NCBI RefSeq assembly: GCF_024360925.2
Contig: NZ_CP113517.1
Span: forward strand, 186,001 to 250,000
From: Methylomonas rapida
GTDB taxonomy: Bacteria; Pseudomonadota; Gammaproteobacteria; Methylococcales; Methylomonadaceae
DNA: 64,000 nt
Reading direction: 5' to 3'
Within the stretch, counting starts at the first letter, position 1. Each line of letters opens with the position of its first letter. The notes under the pieces were generated by a model that worked only from the letters and a program-made list of their open reading frames with translations, was not told the DNA's origin and made no database searches. The translations under genes were made by a program, and so were the position numbers. Of this stretch, positions 18,847 to 26,432 are shown piece after piece.

Positions 18847-19440
18847 ATGAAAAATGGCATTAAATATAGTGTGCTGCTGGTGTTGTTTTCCGGCGCGGTT
18901 TGCGCAAGCCAAGCCGATGACGATGCGGCCAAACAAACTTATTTGCAGGAAAGCCGGCAGATTACCCAGGCCTTCATGCAGAGCCTCGGCGGTACCTTGA
19001 AACAGCAACTGGAAACCACTAGCGCCGAAAATGCGATCGGCGTTTGTAAATACGTGGCGCCGGCCTTGGCCGCCGATTACTCCAAGGACGGCCGTCTAGT
19101 GAGGCGGGTATCGCTGAAAAACCGCAATAAAACCTTGGGGCAGCCGGATGCCTGGGAGCGGGACATTTTGGAAAAATTCGACCAGCAAAAAGCCCAAGAC
19201 ATCGCGACACTGGAAACGAGCGAGGTCATGGAAGACTCGGACGGCCGCTGGTTGCGTTATATGAAAGCCATTCCGACTCAGCCCATGTGCCTGCAATGTC
19301 ATGGCCAGCCTAGCGACCTATCGGCGGGAGTCAAAGCCATATTGGCCAAGGAATATCCCGAAGATAGCGCGACGGGTTATCGCGTCGGCGATATTCGCGG
19401 CGCCGTGTCGATCAAGCAAAAATGGCCGATACAGCCATAG
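18847..19440 (+). CDS. DUF3365 (Tll0287-like) haem-binding protein
   Basis: A 197-residue exported protein. It has a signal peptide to about residue 24 (FSGAVCASQA), then a Tll0287-like sensor fold with LVRRVSLKNRNKT, WLRYMKAIPTQPMCLQCHG (one CxxCH haem site) and a C-terminal GDIRGAVSIKQ. Family members bind one c-type haem and are thought to sense redox or gas ligands, or act in electron transfer. ATG 18847 follows ACGGAG, and an earlier in-frame start is less likely. It stands alone, followed by the broken mscS. Confidence 0.85.
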   Translation: MKNGIKYSVLLVLFSGAVCASQADDDAAKQTYLQESRQITQAFMQSLGGTLKQQLETTSAENAIGVCKYVAPALAADYSKDGRLVRRVSLKNRNKTLGQPDAWERDILEKFDQQKAQDIATLETSEVMEDSDGRWLRYMKAIPTQPMCLQCHGQPSDLSAGVKAILAKEYPEDSATGYRVGDIRGAVSIKQKWPIQP

Positions 19441-19446
19441 TAAGCG

Positions 19447-20050
19447 ATGCGGTGGATTGCCCGTTTTTCCGCCGCCTTGAAGCGCCTGCAGCAGATCGAA
19501 TTGCTGGCGCGCCAAGACGGTGAATGGTGGGTATGCGCGGCCGGCTATCCGCTTGTTGATCATCGTCGCCGCGATCTTTTTATTGATCACGCATTTGATG
19601 GAACCGACCCTGCAGAATTTCATCGCACTGCTGAGCGCCGTGGGTCTGGCGTTGGGTTTTGCCTTGAAGGATTACGTCAGCAGCCAGATCGCCGGCATCG
19701 TTACGCTGTTCGAAATTCCCTATCGGGTTGGCGATTGGATCAGCATCGACGGCAGCCACAAGTTGCTGTGCGTGGCCGATTTTTATCTGCACCCACGCCA
19801 CGACGGCGAAACCGTCAGGGATGCGTTATACGACGTAGCCCTGACCAGCGCCTATTTGAACCTCGGTACGCCGATCAGCGTGGTAGCAAAAGGCGAGCCC
19901 TGGGGCATACATTACCGGCTGAAGGCCTATCCGATAGAGCCGCGCGATCAATTCCGCTTCATCATCGACTTGACCTTGAGAGGAAAGGCCATCTTGTTGG
20001 TGCATGGCGTCGAATTTGCCATTTCCCCGGGTCGCAATAGCGGGTTTTAG
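19447..20050 (+). pseudogene. Decayed MscS-family mechanosensitive channel
   Basis: The first part (19447 to about 19520) reads in one frame (FSAALKRLQQIELLARQD) and the remainder in another (from 19520: RLLIIVAAIFLLITHLMEPT, then VGLALGFALKDYVSSQIAG and FEIPYRVGDWISIDG), implying a frameshift. After SIDG the sequence jumps straight to HKLLCVADFYLHP, which in MscS-type proteins lies about 60 residues later. The Sm beta domain and the start of the C-terminal vestibule are therefore deleted. The family is recognised by the pore helix and RVGDWI motif. A functional channel is very unlikely. Confidence 0.72.
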
Positions 20051-20417
20051 ATTCTGGTATTTCGGCCTCGCGTCCAACTTTAAAACGCTGTACCTTGAAC
20101 CCGGTAGGTATCTCACCTAAAATTACGCACTAGAAAGCGCCCTGGAAATCCGGTTTTGTAGATGGTAAAGCCGACGAAATCCGGGGTTTTTTATGCGCAC
20201 ACAACAATATGAACGATTCGCGGCAACGTAACTGTTCACCTCCCCCTTTAGAAAAGGGGGATTGAGGGGGAATCTCCCCTAACCCCTCGGCAACTGCTCC
20301 ATGCGTTGCCCTACCTCCTGCATCCATGCAGTCGTCTTTTTCTAAGAGGGGGGGCTGAACAAATTATGCGGCAACCTGCCGATTCAAGAGTTCTAGAACA
20401 ATAAATCAGGAATACCC
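20051..20417. other. Intergenic boundary left of the restriction-modification island
   Basis: No gene is seen. At 20239-20285 is a repeat-like hairpin with CCCCCTTT/AAGGGGG arms and a trailing GGGGGAATCTCCCC segment, a type found scattered between genes in many genomes. A second poly-G tract lies near 20348. The region separates the broken mscS from the AT-richer island. Confidence 0.5.
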
Positions 20418-22844
20418 GTGGCTTACCTTGAAGACAAAATCCAGCAAGTCCAGGACAAAGAGCTCCGGGACATTTTGTTGGCGGAAGTTAAAAAGCTCAA
20501 GAAAGAGAAAAAGTTCGGTTTGGTGTTTGAAGAGCATGTACCGGAATTGGTGCCTGTGTTTAGCGCACCGATTCGCCCGCGCGCGACTGTGGCGCTGAAA
20601 GATGGCGACTTGTTAGAGACCTTCCGGGTTAAACGGATTAAGGGCGACCAAGCCACCGTCAGCCAAGACAACGACGGCACTGAGCGGGTTTTTCCCATCA
20701 GCCAATTGGTCGTGGTACAGCGTTTCGGCGAAGCCATTTATCCCGCGTTGGAATTGAAAGACATGGTGCAAAATGGCGGCGACCGGCCTTTTCATACACT
20801 GATTGAAGCCGACAATTACCATGCCCTGCAATTATTGGACTATCTGTATGCCGGGCAAGTGGATTGCATCTATATCGATCCGCCGTACAACACAGGTGCC
20901 AAGGATTGGAAATATAACAATAACTATGTCGATAGCAATGACAGTTGGCGGCATAGCAAATGGCTGACGTTTATGGAAAAACGGCTGAAATTGGCAAAAC
21001 GCCTACTAAAACCAGATACCGGGGTTCTCATTGTGACCATTGATGAACATGAGGTTCATCATTTGAGATGCTTGCTTGCTCAGATTTTGCCAAATGCATT
21101 CATTCAAATGGTTACCGCTGTTATCAATCCCAAAGGGGTTTCACAAGGTAGGTTTTCCAGAGTAGAGGAATATTTAATCTATTGCTTTATGCCTTCAGCA
21201 AATGTTCTTACGACTTTTGATGACCTCCTAAATAGGGACGAGAAACGTACCAACATTCCCAGATGGTCAAGCTTATTGAGATCAGGGAACAATGCGCGGC
21301 GCATTGATAGAAAAAATATGTTCTATCCAATATTAATTGACTTAGAAAAAATGATTGCGGTAGATGTTGGTGAACCGCTTTTGGATGGCGACCCGATTTT
21401 GGGCCAAAAGGAAAAAGGCTTATCACTAGCATGGCCTATCAGAGCAGATGGCACATTTGGCAACTGGGGCGTCGGCCACAAAACATTACTTACTTTAATT
21501 CAACAAGGATTTGTAGCCGTCAGGGGATACGACGATAAACGCAAAACGTTTTCTATTTATTATTTAAATGAAAAATTAAGACGCCAAATAGAAACTGGGG
21601 ACTTGATCATCACTGGAAGGGATGAGGTTACTAATGTAGTGGAAGTCGAATATGCTGCTACTAAATTATTTCAACCAAAAACAGTGTGGCATCGAAGCAT
21701 TCATGATGCTGGCGCATACGGATCAGACCTCATAAAAAAAATATTAGGTGAGTCAAGTGGGTTCACTTTCCCCAAATCTGTCTATTCAACTCATGATGCT
21801 GTTTTTCCAATAGTTAAAGAAAATAAATCGGCTTTGGTTGTTGATTTTTTTTCAGGTTCTGGAACGACCCTTAACGCGACAAACCTGATCAATGCCACTG
21901 ATAAAGGCAACCGTCGCTGTATTCTGGTTACCAATAACGAAGTATCTGCCGAAGAATCAAAAGCCTTGCAGGAACAAGGCTTCATGCCCGGCGATGCCGA
22001 ATATGAAAAACACGGCATTTGCCAATCCGTGACTTGGCCGCGTAGCAAATACACCATTCTTGGTAAACGCGATGACGGCACATTGTTGGAAGGAGATTAT
22101 TTAACCGGTCGTACCATCACCAAAGAAAAACGCCGTACCTTTAAACAAATCGGCTTTATCGACAGCGAGCAACTAACGGTCGCACGCAAAAAAGAGTTGG
22201 TCAGTTTGCTAGACGGTATCCCGCAATCCAAAATCAATAAAGACGCAGCCTTTTTTGTCGATGAAGAATGCAAGGCTTCTATCTTATTTGATGAGGCAGA
22301 AGCCGATGCCTATCTGGATGCATTGGAAGACATGATGCATATCGAGACTTTCTATTTGGTCATGGCCAATAATGCGCTGTTCAAACGATTGAAGGACGCC
22401 ATCAACGAACTGCTTGGTCCGCTGCAAATCAGCGAGGAAGAAAAGCGGCCAATGAGTAACGGGTTTGAGGCGAATTTGGCCTATTTCAAATTGGATTTTC
22501 TGGATGCCGACGAGGTGCAATTAGGCCGGAAGTTTGCCGCGCTGTTACCCATTTTATGGCTGATGGCCGGAGCCAAAGGACCATGCCCCAATAGTCCCAA
22601 CAATGCGCCCTATTTTCTGCCCGAACAATGTCCGTTTGCGGTGTTACTGGATGAGCATTGCTTTCTGGCGTTCAAGACGGCTTTGCAGGCGCGTCCCGGT
22701 ATAAGCCATGTGTTTCTGGTCACCAATTCAGAGGACGGTTTTTTCGCGATGCGCGACGAACTAGCCGGTCATTTGCAAGTAGTGCAGCTTTACAAAGATT
22801 ATCTGGATCAATTCAAAATCAATACGCAACGGGAGCGATCATGA
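20418..22844 (+). CDS. Type III-like site-specific DNA methyltransferase (Mod)
   Basis: An 808-residue beta-class amino-methyltransferase. Catalytic motif IV DPPYNTG (154-160) precedes SAM-binding motif I (DFFSGSGTT, about 475-483), with a ~320-residue region between them that should hold the target recognition domain. The N-terminal ~120 residues and C-terminal ~220 residues lie outside the methylase core and may contact the helicase partner. It probably makes N6-methyladenine, since DPPY is the usual motif for that. The start is GTG 20418 with AGGA upstream. Its stop overlaps the helicase start by 4 bp (ATGA). AT-richer than flanking core genes. Confidence 0.88.
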   Translation: MAYLEDKIQQVQDKELRDILLAEVKKLKKEKKFGLVFEEHVPELVPVFSAPIRPRATVALKDGDLLETFRVKRIKGDQATVSQDNDGTERVFPISQLVVVQRFGEAIYPALELKDMVQNGGDRPFHTLIEADNYHALQLLDYLYAGQVDCIYIDPPYNTGAKDWKYNNNYVDSNDSWRHSKWLTFMEKRLKLAKRLLKPDTGVLIVTIDEHEVHHLRCLLAQILPNAFIQMVTAVINPKGVSQGRFSRVEEYLIYCFMPSANVLTTFDDLLNRDEKRTNIPRWSSLLRSGNNARRIDRKNMFYPILIDLEKMIAVDVGEPLLDGDPILGQKEKGLSLAWPIRADGTFGNWGVGHKTLLTLIQQGFVAVRGYDDKRKTFSIYYLNEKLRRQIETGDLIITGRDEVTNVVEVEYAATKLFQPKTVWHRSIHDAGAYGSDLIKKILGESSGFTFPKSVYSTHDAVFPIVKENKSALVVDFFSGSGTTLNATNLINATDKGNRRCILVTNNEVSAEESKALQEQGFMPGDAEYEKHGICQSVTWPRSKYTILGKRDDGTLLEGDYLTGRTITKEKRRTFKQIGFIDSEQLTVARKKELVSLLDGIPQSKINKDAAFFVDEECKASILFDEAEADAYLDALEDMMHIETFYLVMANNALFKRLKDAINELLGPLQISEEEKRPMSNGFEANLAYFKLDFLDADEVQLGRKFAALLPILWLMAGAKGPCPNSPNNAPYFLPEQCPFAVLLDEHCFLAFKTALQARPGISHVFLVTNSEDGFFAMRDELAGHLQVVQLYKDYLDQFKINTQRERS

Positions 22845-25336
22845 GATTGGTGCTAAAGGATTTTCAGGAAGGAACTGTTAAAGAATTGATTAAAAAAATC
22901 AAGCAAACCAAAAATTACGTGAAGGATGGTGATCCGCAAGCGATTATTTTTGCCTCACCGACAGGTTCCGGCAAAACGGTTATGGTCGCCGCCTTGATTG
23001 AAGCCATTTTTACGGGTACTGATGAAATTATGGCCGAACCGGAGGCTGTGTTTTTATGGTTGTCCGATCAGCCAGAATTGAATGAGCAATCACGCAGCAA
23101 GATTGCCAGTGCTTCCAACCGGTTACGTGATAGCGATTTAGTGATAATCGATAGTAATTTCGACCAGGAAACATTTGATGGTGGCAAGATCTATTTTCTG
23201 AATACGCAAAAGTTGGGCAAGGATAAAAATCTGGTCAAAATCAAAGGCGATGGTCGGCATAATACGATTTTGGAAACCATCCAGAAAACTCAGGATATTT
23301 TACAAGACAAGTTTTATCTGATTATTGATGAAGCTCATCGAGGGATGAACCAATCATCCAGGGATGCAAATACTGCAAAAACAATTGTTCAGCAATTTGT
23401 TTTTGGCCACAATGAACTGCCGGCCATTCAATTGATACTCGGTGTTTCTGCCACCCCTAAGCGTTTTCAAGATTTATTGCAGAATCCAAAGTCATACCAT
23501 AATCGCGGACAGCAACAAGTTTCAGTCAATCCAGAAGATGTTACCGCTTCGGGGTTATTGAAAGACCAAATCGTTTTATACCATCCCACTGGAGATCAGC
23601 CGTCGGATTGGTCTTTGTTAGCCGCTGCCGCTCGCCAATGGTTTAAAGTGCGCGACAAATGGAATGCCTACACGCAATCCCAAGCTATTGAAGCGGTTAA
23701 GCCGATTCTGGTGATCCAAGTAGAAGACGGTAACGACCGCATATTGAGTAAAACTGATTTGGCCCAGGTGATTGCCGTTTTGGAAAAGGAAGTAGGTCCG
23801 ATTCAGGATGATGAGCTGGCGCATAGCTTTCAGGACGACAAAGCATTAATAGTCGGTGACCGCAAAATCCGCAAGATCGATGCATCTAGGATTCAGAACG
23901 ACGAGAAAGTTAAATTCGTGTTGTTCAAAATGAGTTTAACGACCGGCTGGGATTGTCCGCGCGCGGAAGTCATGATGTCTTTCCGCAAAGCCAACGACCA
24001 TACTTTAATTGCGCAATTGATCGGGCGCATGGTGCGCACTCCGCTGGCTCGACGGATTGAAAACCAGGATTTTTTGAATTCGGTTTCCTTGTATTTGCCG
24101 CATTACGATCAAGAGGGACTGAATCAGGTGATTGAAAACCTGAAATCCGATCCCGAAAGCGTGCCACCAACTGATGTTGTCGAAGGTGCAGAGCAAGTTA
24201 CGCTGTACCGCGCCACTGAACATTCCGAAACATTTGCCGCACTGCAAACGGTTCCGAGTTACCGTATCGAACGCATTCGCAAAACTTCGGATACCCGGCG
24301 CTTGATGCGTTTGGCGCGTTTATTAACGGCCATCCATAATCTTGATCCTGAAGCCTTGCCTAACGCCAAACAACAGATTTTGGACATGCTCAAAAGAGAA
24401 ATTGAGCGACTGGAGCAAAATGATAGTCAGTTTGCGGAAAAATTGCAGGGCTGTAATGAAATCGCCATTCAGCCTGTAACCGTCGATCAAGGCAAGTGGA
24501 CGACTTTGACGGGAGTCATTGAAAAAATTCCGTTGTCCGATGCCAATGTTGAAGAGCTATTTCAACGCGCCGGTCAACGACTCGGCGAAGGATTGCATAT
24601 CGATTATTGGACGAAATTCTACGATACCAATGATCCGCAACGGCCTAAACTGGAGTTGTTTTTAGCATTGCAGCAGCAAGCGGTTTGGGAAGCTTTGGAA
24701 AAAAGCAGTTTGCAGCTTTTTAATGCCTTGCTGAAGCAAAATCACACCAAAATCGGGAAGCTGGCCAGTTCTGAGCGTGAGAAATACAACAAGCTGAAAG
24801 TCGTAGCCAAAGACCCTGAGCCGATCGATTGGGAATTGCCGGATGAAATTATCGTTAGCCGTTTAACGGATGCCGTTGAATGGGTTAAGCACGTTTATCT
24901 GGCTGAAGACGGTAAATATTTTTCGTCTTTGAATAACTGGGAAAAGAAGGTCATGGAAGCCGAAATGGCCCAGGAAAACATGATTGGTTGGCTACGGAAC
25001 GAAGCCCGCAAACCTTGGTCGTTTACTATTCCTTATGAATACAACGGTGCTGTACAACCTATGTTTCCGGATTTTCTGGTGATTCGAAAGCAGGATGATG
25101 TTTTGATTGTCGATGTTTTGGAACCTCATGGCTCTGCATTAGCCGATAGTTGGGCAAAGGCTGTAGGCTTGGCAAAGTTTGCATCTAAACATGGTGATAG
25201 AGTTGGACGCATTGAGCTAATTCGAGTTGAAGGGAGTCATATCAAGCGGCTTGATGTCAACGACAACCATAACCGGCAAAAGGTGTTGGCTGTGAATAGT
25301 AACCAGCATTTGGATCAGTTGTTTGCTGATTTATGA
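22841..25336 (+). CDS. Type III-like restriction subunit: superfamily 2 helicase with C-terminal nuclease-like region
   Basis: An 831-residue SF2 DEAH helicase. Motifs include TGSGKT (41-46), DEAH (163-166), VSATPKRF (motif III) and IGRMVRTPLARR (motif VI). The C-terminal end has FPDFLV (742-747) and then VDVLEPHG (757-764), which aligns with the PD-(D/E)xK nuclease of Res subunits except that the expected ExK is LEPH. Nuclease activity is thus uncertain. The start is ATG 22841 inside the mod stop; a longer in-frame extension lies wholly in mod and is rejected. It is expected to cut or translocate on unmodified DNA together with Mod. Confidence 0.85.
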   Translation: MRLVLKDFQEGTVKELIKKIKQTKNYVKDGDPQAIIFASPTGSGKTVMVAALIEAIFTGTDEIMAEPEAVFLWLSDQPELNEQSRSKIASASNRLRDSDLVIIDSNFDQETFDGGKIYFLNTQKLGKDKNLVKIKGDGRHNTILETIQKTQDILQDKFYLIIDEAHRGMNQSSRDANTAKTIVQQFVFGHNELPAIQLILGVSATPKRFQDLLQNPKSYHNRGQQQVSVNPEDVTASGLLKDQIVLYHPTGDQPSDWSLLAAAARQWFKVRDKWNAYTQSQAIEAVKPILVIQVEDGNDRILSKTDLAQVIAVLEKEVGPIQDDELAHSFQDDKALIVGDRKIRKIDASRIQNDEKVKFVLFKMSLTTGWDCPRAEVMMSFRKANDHTLIAQLIGRMVRTPLARRIENQDFLNSVSLYLPHYDQEGLNQVIENLKSDPESVPPTDVVEGAEQVTLYRATEHSETFAALQTVPSYRIERIRKTSDTRRLMRLARLLTAIHNLDPEALPNAKQQILDMLKREIERLEQNDSQFAEKLQGCNEIAIQPVTVDQGKWTTLTGVIEKIPLSDANVEELFQRAGQRLGEGLHIDYWTKFYDTNDPQRPKLELFLALQQQAVWEALEKSSLQLFNALLKQNHTKIGKLASSEREKYNKLKVVAKDPEPIDWELPDEIIVSRLTDAVEWVKHVYLAEDGKYFSSLNNWEKKVMEAEMAQENMIGWLRNEARKPWSFTIPYEYNGAVQPMFPDFLVIRKQDDVLIVDVLEPHGSALADSWAKAVGLAKFASKHGDRVGRIELIRVEGSHIKRLDVNDNHNRQKVLAVNSNQHLDQLFADL

Positions 25337-25353
25337 ACTGAATCGGAGGGGTT

Positions 25354-25908
25354 ATGCTAATCACCCATGAACGCGAAAAACTGATTAACGCGATCCTGTA
25401 TTTTGCGGAACATACCGAACATACTGGTAAGACCAAGCTATTCAAACTGCTCTACCTTTTGGATTTCGAGCATTATCGGCAAACGGGCCGCAGCGTGACC
25501 GGGTTGAATTACTATGCCTGGAAGCTGGGGCCGGTGCCGGTGGCGCTGGATGAGGAAATCGAAGAGCCCGCGGCGGATTTGGACGCCGCGGTCACATTGG
25601 GGCAAGAACCGGTTTTTAACCATATTCGTATGCGTATCAAAGCGCTGCAAACTTTCGACCCAAGCCACTTTAGCAAGCGGGAGTTGCGTTTGCTGGCAAG
25701 CATTGCCGAACGCTATAAAAACAGCTTTGCCAAGGATATGGTCGATGTCACTCATGGCAAAGGTGATCCATGGGATAGAGTTTATGCCGATGGCCAAGGC
25801 TTTAACGCGCCTATCCCGTATGAATTGGCCGTATTGGGAAAAGATAGCGCATTGATCCTGGAGCGAGCGCGAGAGTATCAAGCTTTACGCCAACATTATT
25901 CCGCTTGA
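25354..25908 (+). CDS. Panacea-domain (DUF4065/SocA-like) protein, likely antitoxin
   Basis: A 184-residue protein with the Panacea/DUF4065 signature: KLINAILYFAEHT, then KTKLFKLLYLLDFEHYRQTGRSVTG, then YYAWKLGPVPVALDEEI. This domain occurs in antitoxins of PanAT-type toxin-antitoxin pairs and in SocA, the ClpXP adaptor-antitoxin. It starts at ATG 25354, 17 bp after the helicase stop, with GGAGGGG upstream, and is followed after 3 bp by a small unknown gene that would be its toxin. The tight packing argues for one transcript with the restriction-modification genes. Confidence 0.8.
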   Translation: MLITHEREKLINAILYFAEHTEHTGKTKLFKLLYLLDFEHYRQTGRSVTGLNYYAWKLGPVPVALDEEIEEPAADLDAAVTLGQEPVFNHIRMRIKALQTFDPSHFSKRELRLLASIAERYKNSFAKDMVDVTHGKGDPWDRVYADGQGFNAPIPYELAVLGKDSALILERAREYQALRQHYSA

Positions 25909-25911
25909 ATC

Positions 25912-26340
25912 ATGGTTGCTTTGGGTTCGGTGTTTCACGATCCTGATTTTGTATTTCAGGATGGTCAGCATGGGAACAAATTGCTCATTGTGTTGGCTGT
26001 CGGCGAAATCTGTACCGTGGCCCGCACCACATCAAAACCCAGTGGTAAAAGCCGGTCTTACGGTTGCCATGTCGATGACCGCTATCCCAATTTTTTTATT
26101 CCGCGCGAAGCGACTCTCTTTCGCGAAGACACCTGGGTGTGTCTGGATTATTTGGTCGACTTCAATCATATAGCGTTTGCAAGCAAGGTAACCGCAGGCG
26201 CCATGCATAAAATTACCGAGCTTGGGCTGGGCTTGTTGCTGGATTTGTTGGAATGCGCGATTGCCGCGGACGACATTTCTGCCGATCAAGAAAGACGCTT
26301 ACGCTTGGCGCTTGCGCAAGTCAAAGCCGTTCATGAGTGA
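25912..26340 (+). CDS. Small unknown protein, probable toxin partner of the Panacea protein
   Basis: A 142-residue cytosolic protein that opens MVALGSVFHDPDF, then NKLLIVLAVG and a polar stretch (TTSKPSGKSR), then DDRYPNFFIPREATLFREDTWVCLDY and a helical C-terminus. The early Gly-rich strand, KxLIVL and Thr-Thr-Ser turn are reminiscent of SH3-like PemK/MazF ribonucleases, but catalytic residues cannot be assigned by eye. Its position 3 bp after the Panacea gene is the main reason for calling it a toxin. Not recognised as a named family. Confidence 0.55.
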   Translation: MVALGSVFHDPDFVFQDGQHGNKLLIVLAVGEICTVARTTSKPSGKSRSYGCHVDDRYPNFFIPREATLFREDTWVCLDYLVDFNHIAFASKVTAGAMHKITELGLGLLLDLLECAIAADDISADQERRLRLALAQVKAVHE

Positions 26341-26432
26341 ATATTTATTTTTTCCTCACGCCGTAAACTCGAGTTGCAGCCGTTGACTATGCTCTGTATC
26401 TTTGCGATTTGCCCTTTTGTCGCAGCCTGAGC

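Noticed and set aside
20239..20360. Possible CRISPR-like or phage attachment site at the island edge
   Set aside because: Only poly-G/poly-C hairpins are seen, with no spaced repeats; a matching copy was not found after 26340.
22658..22840. 61-codon extension of the helicase gene
   Set aside because: It lies entirely within mod in another frame; the ATGA overlap at 22841 is the natural start.
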